Shown: in pieces, positions 34,431 through 41,087 of the stretch
How the letters are laid out: each line of letters begins with the position of its first letter
Numbering within the stretch: the stretch's first letter is position 1
NCBI GenBank assembly: GCA_021813555.1
Contig: JAKAKG010000155.1
Location: forward strand, 1-44,665
DNA: 44,665 nt
Source of the DNA: Acidobacteriota bacterium
GTDB taxonomy: Bacteria; Acidobacteriota; UBA4820; DSQY01
Reading direction: 5' to 3'
The notes under the pieces: generated by a model
What the model saw: the letters and a program-made list of their open reading frames with translations, nothing else
Told to the model about the DNA's origin: nothing
Databases searched by the model: none
Translations under genes and position numbers: made by a program

Positions 34431-34958
34431 TCAGTTGGGCCGTACTCCGAGGTACGAGCCCGCCGCATCGAGCGCCTTCCAGACATTGTCCGGTTTGCGC
34501 GAAAATCCGGCCCGGAAGAGTTCCTCCGCCTTCGCGCGATCGCCTTTGAGGTTATAGAAGGCGCCCACGTAAACCTGTTCAGAATCATCCTCGGGGTCCT
34601 TGGCGAGGACCGACTGGAAAAGAGGCGCGGCTTTATCCCAGTCGCCCGCTTCGGCATAGACCCGGGCGATGCGATCCAGGTCGTCCTTTCCGTGCTTGTC
34701 CTGAAGAACCCGGTCGAAGAACGCCTGCCCCCGCGTTTTATCTCCCGACAGATAATAGACGCGGCCCACCCCGATGAGCTCCCACGTGCCGCGGCCGGCT
34801 TGGCGCTCGGCCACCTCCAGGAGCGCCTTGGCGGCCTCGCTGGGGGCCTTGCCCTCATAAAGGGCCGGCTGCACGGGGACGCCTTTTGCCAGCACCAACC
34901 CCGCCAACATGCCCGCCGAAAACACCGCCGCCCAGCACCCCCATCGTGCGATCCCCAT
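34431..34958 (-). CDS. small membrane-anchored or secreted TPR protein
   Basis: 175 residues with an N-terminal hydrophobic segment (residues 7-24, WGCWAAVFSAGMLAGLVLA) that is a signal anchor or signal peptide. It is followed by about three TPR units (TWELIGVGRVYYLSGDKTRG, LDRIARVYAEAGDWDKAAPL, SEQVYVGAFYNLKGDRAKAE). GGAGG precedes the ATG at 34958. TPR proteins scaffold complexes; partner and function are unknown. A frame extending further upstream was not used. Confidence 0.75.
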   Translation of the reverse strand: MGIARWGCWAAVFSAGMLAGLVLAKGVPVQPALYEGKAPSEAAKALLEVAERQAGRGTWELIGVGRVYYLSGDKTRGQAFFDRVLQDKHGKDDLDRIARVYAEAGDWDKAAPLFQSVLAKDPEDDSEQVYVGAFYNLKGDRAKAEELFRAGFSRKPDNVWKALDAAGSYLGVRPN

Positions 34959-35118
34959 GTCGTCCTCCTTGTCAGACGGTCAGTGTATCTCATCCTTCCC
35001 CTCGCCGCACGGCGGCCGGGCGATGGTCCTGGCCTAGCTCCGATCGGTCTCTCCCTCTCCGCATCCCGCCTTACCGAGCCTTGCGAGGCAGGTGAAAGTA
35101 GGATATCGTTCCTGGCGC

Positions 35119-35206
35119 GGAGAGATGGCCGAGTGGTCGAAGGCGGCGGTCTCGAAAACCGTTAACCCGCAAGGGTTCGGGGGTTCGAATCCCTCTCTCT
35201 CCGCCA
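35119..35206 (+). tRNA. tRNA-Ser (anticodon CGA)
   Basis: An 88-nt class II tRNA with CCA encoded. The acceptor GGAGAGA pairs with TCTCTCC, followed by G73 and CCA. The anticodon loop CTCGAAA gives anticodon CGA (serine, UCG). The variable arm AACCCGCAAGGGTT is long, as expected for tRNA-Ser, and the T arm has GGTTCGAAT. The island integrase starts its 3' end 7 bp downstream, so the tRNA 3' end is very likely the attachment site. Confidence 0.95.
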
Positions 35207-35213
35207 AGAAAAA
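35179..35213. other. probable island attachment site (att) at the tRNA-Ser 3' end
   Basis: Inferred from the tRNA-integrase junction: integrase genes of this type lie next to their attB, usually the T-arm and acceptor part of a tRNA. The matching direct repeat at the other island end was not found in the window, so it must lie beyond the right edge and the core limits are unknown. Confidence 0.5.
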
Positions 35214-36326
35214 TCAACTACTTACGGCTGGTGAAGTGGACTGAGCCCCGACCGGGGCTTGGGCGGGATTGCAAGTAAATTGCAAGTCCGAATCGAGAAG
35301 GGCCACCGCTTGGTTCAAATGGGACTTGGCGAGGTGGGCATACCTGAGCACCATGGCGAGCGTGGTATGTCCGAGGAGCTCCTGGATCGTCACGAGGTCC
35401 GCTCCCGCCATGACCAGCCGGCTAGCGAACGTGTGCCGCAGGCTGTGCCACACCACGCCCGACAACTTCGCATCCTTGAGCGCCTTGTCCCAAAGGCGGC
35501 GAAATGGGCCATTGAAGCCGCCGCGAAAGTGAGGGAAGACCAGGACTTCCGGGTCAATCGCCTGAGGCAGGCTATCCAGGGCTGCCTTCGCCTTGTGATT
35601 CAGAGGTACACGCCGGGAGCGTTTCCCTTTGGCCTTCGCTGCCGTGACGGTCACCTCACCGCGGCGCCGGTCCACCTGGCCCCAGGTAAGGGACAGCATT
35701 TCTCCCAGCCGCAGCCCCGTATTCAGGGAAAAAGCGATGGCTGGTTTCAGTTGCGGCGCCGCCTTGTCCAGAAGCACGGCCTCCTCGTCAAGGGTGAGAA
35801 TCCGGTCCCGACGCGATTCGGGTTTGAAGAACTTGACGGCCAGGACGGGATTCTTCTCGCAGAGGCTCCATGAGGTGCTCAGTGAAAAGAGCCGCTTGAG
35901 CCGGGCGAGATCGTTGTCCACCGTCTTCTTGCTGGTCGTCTGCTCGCCCCGTTTTTCCGTGACCCTCGCCACCTTGTAGGCCTCTACATCGGCCGTGGAG
36001 ATTTGGCCAAGCGTCTTTCCCTTGAACCGAGGAAACGTCTTCCAGCGGTCCGCAAAGTAGGTGTCGTTGCGGTACGTGTTTGGGCGGGTGTTGATTTCCG
36101 ACCACTCCAGGAAGCGCTTCACCGCGTCTTCAAACTTGGTCCTCACCTCCTTCTTCCGATCCATATACCGTCCTTCCCGGATCTGGGTATGGATCTTCTC
36201 CAGGTAGGCCCTGGCTTCTCCTTTGAAGTTGGCGATGCGTCGGTGGTACCTACCGTCGACGTACCAAGAGAACTGCCAGCGACCATCTGGAAGCTGCTTC
36301 AACCCGCGCTCCTTGCGCTTCTCCAC
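35214..36326 (-). CDS. int: tyrosine recombinase/phage-type integrase
   Basis: Drives integration and excision of the island. 370 residues. An N-terminal arm-binding segment (RGLKQLPDGRWQFSWYVDGR) is followed by a SAM-like core-binding domain (about 65-165) and the catalytic domain with R206 (NTGLRLGEML), Lys at about 231-235, H294 and R297 (WHSLRHTFASRL), H320 (LLGHTTLAMV) and nucleophile Y329 (LRYAHL). All catalytic residues are present. The frame is open to 36494, but the GTG at 36326 has an excellent AAGGAGG 5 nt upstream. Its C-terminus faces the tRNA. Confidence 0.93.
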   Translation of the reverse strand: MEKRKERGLKQLPDGRWQFSWYVDGRYHRRIANFKGEARAYLEKIHTQIREGRYMDRKKEVRTKFEDAVKRFLEWSEINTRPNTYRNDTYFADRWKTFPRFKGKTLGQISTADVEAYKVARVTEKRGEQTTSKKTVDNDLARLKRLFSLSTSWSLCEKNPVLAVKFFKPESRRDRILTLDEEAVLLDKAAPQLKPAIAFSLNTGLRLGEMLSLTWGQVDRRRGEVTVTAAKAKGKRSRRVPLNHKAKAALDSLPQAIDPEVLVFPHFRGGFNGPFRRLWDKALKDAKLSGVVWHSLRHTFASRLVMAGADLVTIQELLGHTTLAMVLRYAHLAKSHLNQAVALLDSDLQFTCNPAQAPVGAQSTSPAVSS

Positions 36327-36396
36327 CGTTGCCTCCTTTCTTCTGTGGGAACCGATTCGCTCCATTAGGCGCCAGTTCCGGCCCAATTTCCAGGCC

Positions 36397-37710
36397 TCAC
36401 CAGCGCTCGTGGCCATCGCCGTATTCGTGAGGGTGCCGAGGGCGTTCTGCCCGGCGATCCTCTCGCTTCGGGAGGTCACGCCCACCGTGTCCACGGTGCG
36501 GTTCGCGCGTGGCGGCCTCCACCTGGCGCATTAGGGAAGTAACAAGCCCGCGGGCTTCGCCTCCGACGGCCCGCGTCAGGTCCCCCGAAGCGGCCCGGTC
36601 GGTCATGTCGCCTCGCAGGGAGTTTTCCTGCAAGCGGGCGCCAATTCGTACCGTGCCGCCTCGGCTGAGCCGGTCGGCCGACACGTCGCTGTGACTCAGG
36701 CCGTGGCTGTCCTTGAAGCTGAAATGATAGCGGCCCCGCTCATCCTGGCGGGCGGCCACACCCAGCTTGGACAAGCTCTCCTTGAACCCTTGGAGGTCTT
36801 TAGAGGTCCTCAGCGCTTCGGTGATTCGGCCGCGCAGGTCCCTCTGCCAGGCGTAGGGCCGGTTCTGTTCCGCCAAGAGCCGCCTTCGATAGCCCTCCGG
36901 GTCCTGCCGGAGCTGCTCTTTTTGACGGGCGAATTTTTCGACCAAGGCGTCCCGTTGGTAGCTCTCCCCGAGGCGGCCTTCTCGGGCAATCCGATTCTTT
37001 CCGTGAGCATCCTTCATGCTGTAGCTGAACTTCTCGCCCCGGACCCGCAGCTCCACTCCCTTCTCCTTGAGGCGAGCCTTGAATTCTTCTTCCGAGAAGG
37101 CTCGACGGCCTGCCTCCCGAATCCGGTTCTGCAGGTCAAGCTTCCAGGAATAGCGCTCGCCGCCTCGTTGGGCCTGGCGGATGAACTTGTCGGAGGGGCG
37201 ATGGGGATCCCGCACCCGGTCCAGCTCGCGCTGAATGCCATGGCTCCTCGCGAGCCTGTCGTTAATATCCCGAAGGCGTCCCAGGTTTTGCTTGTCATCG
37301 TGGTACTTCCGCCCGTCCAGGCCCGTGGCGTTCCAGACCACGTGCGCGTGCGGGTGCTCTTTCTCTCCGTGAACGACCACCAGGTACTCGTACTTGTCGG
37401 ATATGCCCACTGCCTTCGCCCACTCCTCCCCGTAGTCCCGGATTCGCCCGAAGTCCGGACCGCCTTCTTTCGTAACCATGTCCCCGAGGTCATTTCGTTC
37501 GAAGCTGATGGCCGCGTGGTAGTACTGGCGCCCGCCTTCTTGTCCGTAGTGGGCTCGCGTGCCCCGGAACTCTCGTTCGACCGACTCGCTGTCCCGGCCG
37601 GCCACGTTACCGCCAAGTTCGCGGACGCGGCTTTCGTCTCCCTTCTTGTCCAGGAGGTAGCCGATCATGCTGGCGCTCTGCGCCCCGTGCGAGATCTTCA
37701 GGACGGGCAT
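36397..37710 (-). CDS. MOBP-type relaxase (plasmid mobilisation)
   Basis: Nicks oriT and pilots the strand in conjugative transfer. 437 residues. The N-terminal relaxase domain has a candidate catalytic Tyr18 (SMIGYLLDK), then YYHAAISFERNDLG, and the metal-binding histidines in VVVHGEKEHPHAHVVWNATG (H114, H119, H121, H123). The C-terminal half is charged and helical, with two similar segments (YSWKLDLQNRIREAGRRAFS and YAWQRDLRGRITEALRTSKD), probably a duplicated domain. It follows mobC by 3 nt. No coupling protein or mating-pair genes are visible, so it would use a helper's transfer apparatus. Confidence 0.85.
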   Translation of the reverse strand: MPVLKISHGAQSASMIGYLLDKKGDESRVRELGGNVAGRDSESVEREFRGTRAHYGQEGGRQYYHAAISFERNDLGDMVTKEGGPDFGRIRDYGEEWAKAVGISDKYEYLVVVHGEKEHPHAHVVWNATGLDGRKYHDDKQNLGRLRDINDRLARSHGIQRELDRVRDPHRPSDKFIRQAQRGGERYSWKLDLQNRIREAGRRAFSEEEFKARLKEKGVELRVRGEKFSYSMKDAHGKNRIAREGRLGESYQRDALVEKFARQKEQLRQDPEGYRRRLLAEQNRPYAWQRDLRGRITEALRTSKDLQGFKESLSKLGVAARQDERGRYHFSFKDSHGLSHSDVSADRLSRGGTVRIGARLQENSLRGDMTDRAASGDLTRAVGGEARGLVTSLMRQVEAATREPHRGHGGRDLPKREDRRAERPRHPHEYGDGHERW

Positions 37711-37713
37711 GGC

Positions 37714-38043
37714 TCAGTTCAGGATGGCTTTCAGAAGTTCGCTGAGTTCGACCCGCAGGGCCTCAACCGCTCTGGGGTCGGCGTGCCCCAGGTTGGCCTG
37801 ATGGGCGAGCTGGTTGAGATTGCCCGCAAGGCTCCGGACGGCACGGTACACATCTTCTGGGAGCCGAGGGACCGCCTTGAATCGCTCTTCCAGGGCCAGC
37901 CCGCGGAGCAGGCTCGCTGGCTTCTTGTTGACGATCTGGGCCTGCTTCTGCAGTCGCCCATACTCCTCAGGCGTAAATCGGACGTGGACCCGATTGGGAC
38001 GCTTCCTCTGGTTCTGACACTCAGCGCTCGTCGTCTCGGTCAT
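37714..38043 (-). CDS. mobC: MobC-family mobilisation accessory protein
   Basis: 109 residues. An N-terminal ribbon-helix-helix-like segment (RPNRVHVRFTPEEYGRLQKQ AQIVNKKPASLLRGLAL) and the MobC motif LAGNLNQLAHQANLG with a helical C-terminus (DPRAVEALRVELSELLKAIL). MobC helps the relaxase melt oriT and often represses the mob operon. I chose the ATG at 38043 behind GAGGAGAGG. It lies right beside the proposed oriT. Confidence 0.85.
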   Translation of the reverse strand: MTETTSAECQNQRKRPNRVHVRFTPEEYGRLQKQAQIVNKKPASLLRGLALEERFKAVPRLPEDVYRAVRSLAGNLNQLAHQANLGHADPRAVEALRVELSELLKAILN

Positions 38044-38060
38044 GCCACCTCTCCTCGTGT

Positions 38061-38160
38061 CGTTAGGGTGTCGGGGCGAAGCCCTGACATTCACCCGAAA
38101 GAGCGGGGCCAACCCCCGCGAACCGGGTGGCAACGGCGCGCCCCCGGGCGCCCGTTGCGG
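38061..38160. other. oriT: candidate origin of transfer (oriT/bom)
   Basis: Directly upstream of mobC lie three nested or adjacent hairpins: TGTCGGGGC-GAA-GCCCTGACA (38069-38089, one mismatch); CACCCG...CGGGTG (38092-38129) enclosing GCGGGG...CCCCGC (38103-38119); and CAACGGCGCGCCC...GGGCGCCCGTTG (38131-38157, one bulge). The segment GGGTGTCGGGGCGAAGCCCT then GACA closely resembles the bom element of pBR322/ColE1 as I remember it (GGGTGTCGGGGCGCAGCCAT then GACC). Location, structure and similarity all point to the relaxase target. Confidence 0.65.
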
Positions 38161-38251
38161 TGCTTGCGATACCTACTTCGGCGGTCTCCCCGCCGATTTT
38201 CGGGCTGCTTTTGATTCCCTGTCGGGGAGGCATTCGGGCGGTGGCGCTCAT
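38063..38251 (-). CDS. possible small protein overlapping the oriT region (uncertain)
   Basis: A frame of 62 codons starts at the ATG at 38251 (or GTG 38257, overlapping the helicase-gene stop as GTGA), with GGGAGAG upstream. It reads MSATARMPPRQGIKSSPKIG and ends GECQGFAPTP. No known domain. It runs through all the oriT hairpins, which could by itself explain its composition, so it may not be a gene. Confidence 0.25.
   Translation of the reverse strand: MSATARMPPRQGIKSSPKIGGETAEVGIASTATGARGRAVATRFAGVGPALSGECQGFAPTP
38178..38200 (+). terminator. Rho-independent-like terminator reading rightward
   Basis: TCGGCGG-TCTCC-CCGCCGA, a perfect 7-bp stem and 5-nt loop, is followed by TTTT on the plus strand. 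No plus-strand gene precedes it within the island, so it may block antisense transcription or be part of the structured transfer region. Confidence 0.4.
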
Positions 38252-38253
38252 GG

Positions 38254-39798
38254 TCACTCTCCCTTAGGCCCCCCTTCCCGGGCCGCCACCGCCGCCACCG
38301 CCAAGAGTTTGTTGGGCTTACAGGCGCCACCAGCCGCCACCGCTCCCCTTTCGGTGGCGCCTCGGGTGGCGGCACAAGTGCTTTGGAATGAGGCCGGTGG
38401 CGGCGGTGGCGGCTCAGGCGGGAGATACCTGGAGAAGGCATCCCCGAAGTCGCTCTGCTGGTAACCCCGGCATGTAACACCTTCCTGCTTCCACTTCACG
38501 GGTGAGATGCCGAAGGGATGGAGGAGGCCCGCCATTTGTTGGGCGCTGATCGGTCCTCTGCTCTTCCAGTCGGGCCACAGGCGTTCCTCCATCGTGTGGA
38601 GGTGGTGGAGGATTTCGTCGGACCCGAGCTTGTTCCTTCCGCTGGCGCTGAATAGGCCTCTCAGGTCCTGCAGAAGCGCGATGCCCACGGAGATCTCCTG
38701 GGCAGCCTGTTCAGACAAGCGGCAGGCGCTCTCCCGCGCCCGCCGGGGCCATTCCTGCCCTGCAAGGTCGGCGATGGCGAGGAGGGGTCTCCAGTTGTCC
38801 CGTGTCCGGTCCCGGGTGATTCCCTCGGGGATCTCTGGTTCGGAAAACCTGAGGGCTTCCAGGTGGTCCAGGGCCCACCTCGCCGCCATGCTCGTCAGGT
38901 CCTCCATCTCGGTGAGCCGGTGGAGTTGAAGGCGCTCGATGCGCTCGCTGTGGGCCCTGCGTCGCATTCGGATGGTGATGGCTCGGTCCGCCAGTGTCCC
39001 TGGCATTTCTCCGATGAGGGCCACCGCCTTGGGCGTCCACGTACTGAACATGCAGACCTGGAACTCGTCGCCCACCACGCGGGTCACATAGGCCTGGCTT
39101 CTCATGTGGCCGCTGTTGAGGATGCCCCGGAGTCCCTCGGAGTCGCCGAGAAATGTGTCGGCTTCGTCCAGGAGGAGGGTCGGCTTGAAGTAGTCCGTCA
39201 CACGGAAGACCGCGGACGGCGTGATATTGGCCGAAGTTAGAGGCTTGGGGACCAAGGCACTGAGCAGCGCAAGAGCCGTGCTCTTGCCGCAGCCTTTGTC
39301 GGGGCTCGTGAGGGCCAGGATGGGGGAGATCTCGAAGGCGTCGTGAGCGTGGGCGAAGAGACTCCACAGGCAGAGGGCCACCACTTGGTCGGTCTCGATG
39401 GCGAGGTAGCGCTTGACCGTCTGTTCGAGGCGAGTCAGCAAGGCAGCACCGTCCACAGACTCTGGCCAGGGCTCCGGATCCTTGAAGCCCACGGCGCTGC
39501 CCGCCTTGGGGTCGGTCGCCGGCCGCAACGCGGGGGGCATGACCGAATCCACGATCCGGCCCGGGCTCGCGAACCCCAGCGCGCGGAGGCGCTTCACCGC
39601 CCCCTCGCGCGCCAACTCGCGAGAGGTGTCGCTCATCCCACTAAGCGCCTCCTTGAAGTGGTCCAGGGCCGAGAGCATCTGCGCCGAGCCGGAGCTCTCG
39701 GTAAGGTGCTCCAGCTGCGACATGGCCTCCTCCGGTGTGGACGCCACCTTGTTCTCCATCGAAGCCAGCGCCTCGATGTTGCTCGGCGGGGCACTCAT
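38254..39798 (-). CDS. DUF3631-type P-loop ATPase/helicase (probable replication protein)
   Basis: 514 residues. A P-loop NTPase core has Walker A SPDKGCGKSTALALLSAL (165-182) and Walker B PTLLLDEADTFLGDSEGL (206-223), then ILNSGHMRSQAYVTRVV, an arginine-containing GTLADRAITIRMRRR and the DUF3631 region (WRPLLAIADLAGQEWPRRAR, LGSDEILHHLHTMEERLWPD W). Such proteins are found in plasmids and islands, often as primase-helicase parts; no primase active site is visible here. The Pro/Ala/Gly-rich C-terminus (from about 455) is encoded by nested inverted repeats. The ATG at 39798 has GGGGAG 5 nt upstream. A 10-bp-phased array overlaps the start. Confidence 0.75.
   Translation of the reverse strand: MSAPPSNIEALASMENKVASTPEEAMSQLEHLTESSGSAQMLSALDHFKEALSGMSDTSRELAREGAVKRLRALGFASPGRIVDSVMPPALRPATDPKAGSAVGFKDPEPWPESVDGAALLTRLEQTVKRYLAIETDQVVALCLWSLFAHAHDAFEISPILALTSPDKGCGKSTALALLSALVPKPLTSANITPSAVFRVTDYFKPTLLLDEADTFLGDSEGLRGILNSGHMRSQAYVTRVVGDEFQVCMFSTWTPKAVALIGEMPGTLADRAITIRMRRRAHSERIERLQLHRLTEMEDLTSMAARWALDHLEALRFSEPEIPEGITRDRTRDNWRPLLAIADLAGQEWPRRARESACRLSEQAAQEISVGIALLQDLRGLFSASGRNKLGSDEILHHLHTMEERLWPDWKSRGPISAQQMAGLLHPFGISPVKWKQEGVTCRGYQQSDFGDAFSRYLPPEPPPPPPASFQSTCAATRGATERGAVAAGGACKPNKLLAVAAVAAREGGPKGE
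38282..38413. repeat. nested long inverted repeats at the 3' end of the helicase gene
   Basis: Outer arms 38282-38300 (GCCGCCACCGCCGCCACCG) and 38395-38413 are perfect 19-bp inverted repeats with 94 bp between. Inside, GGCGCCACC (38323-38331) pairs with GGTGGCGCC (38353-38361). The DNA or RNA could fold into a large branched hairpin. Confidence 0.75.
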
Positions 39799-39910
39799 GG
39801 GCACTCCCCGGCCCCAATGAGCACTTCTGAGGAGAAGAGGAGACTCCCGTAAACTCCCGTAAAGTAGATGGCACTAGATAGCACTCCCGGGCACTCTTGG
39901 GCAGTAGAAT
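39791..39910. repeat. 10-bp-phased GCACTCCCGG-like array (candidate iterons)
   Basis: Units recur in exact 10-bp register: GCACTCATGG (39791), GCACTCCCCG (39801), GCACTTCTGA (39821), AGACTCCCGT (39841), AAACTCCCGT (39851), GCACTAGATA (39871), GCACTCCCGG (39881), GCACTCTTGG (39891), GCAGTAGAAT (39901). The units at 39811, 39831 and 39861 are degenerate. The array overlaps the first codons of the helicase gene and abuts an AT-rich patch at 39907-39936. Confidence 0.7.
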
Positions 39911-39990
39911 TAACTATATTAAACATAGCTGTTATCTCCTATCATCGCGGGCGAATATACACTCCTGGACGCCCGTTGTCCAGCGGTTTT
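39907..39990. promoter_or_regulatory. AT-rich patch and hairpin upstream of the helicase gene
   Basis: AGAATTAACTATATTAAACA with flanks (39907-39936) is strikingly AT-rich for this genome. It contains TATAGT (minus, 39918-39913), a possible -10 for the helicase gene, and could serve as an unwinding element. A hairpin, CTGGAC-N7-GTCCAG (39965-39983) with T5 at 39987-39991 on the plus strand, follows. The rest of the 271-bp spacer to 40069 shows nothing else. Confidence 0.4.
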
Positions 39991-40069
39991 TCCTCCGCAT
40001 TCTTGAGAAGGGGCAAGAAACGGAAAGTCGGTACCAAGAAACTGCCGGAACTTTGGTCCCGGGCCTGCC

Positions 40070-41059
40070 CTAGCTACCCACCGAACCCGACCAGTACGTC
40101 ACCCGTGCATCGCCCAGCGCCATGTTGGCGCCTGTGTCCAGATTCCAATTGAAGAGAACACCTGGGAGCTCTGCACTCTGGGTCTTGTCCATGATCGCCT
40201 TAGCGTCTCGGACATCATGGTCCATGGATCGCCACGCCTGGAGAACGTTCTCGACGGCTCGGGCGAAACCGATTTCAGCAAAAGGAGGTCGGAGGTCATG
40301 GTTCATCGGGTCCGGCACTGCATCAAAGAAGTCACGAACCTCTTCCGGCTGATTTCTCCTAAGTCGGTCTGGAGATGAGTAGGTCAAGCTGGAGAGCCCT
40401 GGAATCTGGCGCGAGAGTGCGAACGCCAGCTTGCTGTCCGAAGAAACGTCGAGCAGGGCTGCGTAGGTCCCGCGCCACTGTGCGGGGTCTGGATTGGGAT
40501 CTAGCTCCCCATAGACCTCCTTCAGGAGTCCGAACCAGAACCCTAGGACCCAGGGGAAAGCATGCTGTTCAGGCAAGGCTGATAGCTTGAGCTGGTGGAC
40601 GAAGTGGGTACCTTGAAGGTCGCAGCCTCGCGTCTCTGAAAACAGCAAGGCATCCTGCACCATTTCGCACACGCGATGACGGACTGGAGCCGTGTGATAC
40701 GGCCCCACAATGGCCTGAACAATGGGATGTATCGTCGCGTCTGTCACGCAGTGGGCCACATAGCCTGCCAACCAAGCCAGGCGAGCGTTTCCTTCAGGTC
40801 TGCCCACGAGATTGCTCACGCCCAATTCGAGGGACCCCTGAAGACCCATGCCATTGGTCTTCAAGTAGTGCATCCGATCGGCCCACTGTTTGTCGGGACC
40901 AATAGCCATCGCGTAGGGCAGGTCGGGACTCACCGAACCGAGCAAGAGAAAAGGTGTCGCCGATTGCAGGAACTTGGCCAGACTTGATAAGCCGGGATCC
41001 GAGTGTGCCCTCTCCAGAGCAGCATCCACGACGAGCAGATGGGTAATTGCGCCGGCCAT
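40070..41059 (-). CDS. zinc-dependent phospholipase C family protein (possible effector)
   Basis: 329 residues. The fold of the Zn_dep_PLPC family is suggested by the N-terminal MAGAITHLLVVDAAL (H7), LLGSVSPDLPYAMAIGPDKQ (D46), MHYLKTNG (H64) and the central ARLAWLAGYVAHCVTDATIH PIVQ (H103, D107, H111), then GPYHTAPVRHRVCEMVQDAL. These are the His/Asp positions expected to hold zinc. Family members cleave phospholipid head groups, or are uncharacterised relatives. No signal peptide is evident, so it would act from the cytoplasm. GGAGGAAGG precedes the ATG. It follows the cyclase-like gene by 28 bp, a probable operon. Base composition is less G+C-rich than the core genome. Confidence 0.7.
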   Translation of the reverse strand: MAGAITHLLVVDAALERAHSDPGLSSLAKFLQSATPFLLLGSVSPDLPYAMAIGPDKQWADRMHYLKTNGMGLQGSLELGVSNLVGRPEGNARLAWLAGYVAHCVTDATIHPIVQAIVGPYHTAPVRHRVCEMVQDALLFSETRGCDLQGTHFVHQLKLSALPEQHAFPWVLGFWFGLLKEVYGELDPNPDPAQWRGTYAALLDVSSDSKLAFALSRQIPGLSSLTYSSPDRLRRNQPEEVRDFFDAVPDPMNHDLRPPFAEIGFARAVENVLQAWRSMDHDVRDAKAIMDKTQSAELPGVLFNWNLDTGANMALGDARVTYWSGSVGS

Positions 41060-41087
41060 ATTTCCTTCCTCCGCCCCCTCAACGAAT

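Noticed and set aside
33640-34450. SRP RNA (4.5S) near tadA, as in Firmicutes
   Set aside because: The conserved GGTCAGG...GGAAGNAGCAGCC core is not present on either strand in this stretch.
33798-35165. A 455-codon plus-strand frame with a good GAGGAG ribosome binding site
   Set aside because: It overlaps tadA in another frame, runs antisense through the TPR gene and into the tRNA. The ribosome binding site match is probably chance or a short leader at most.
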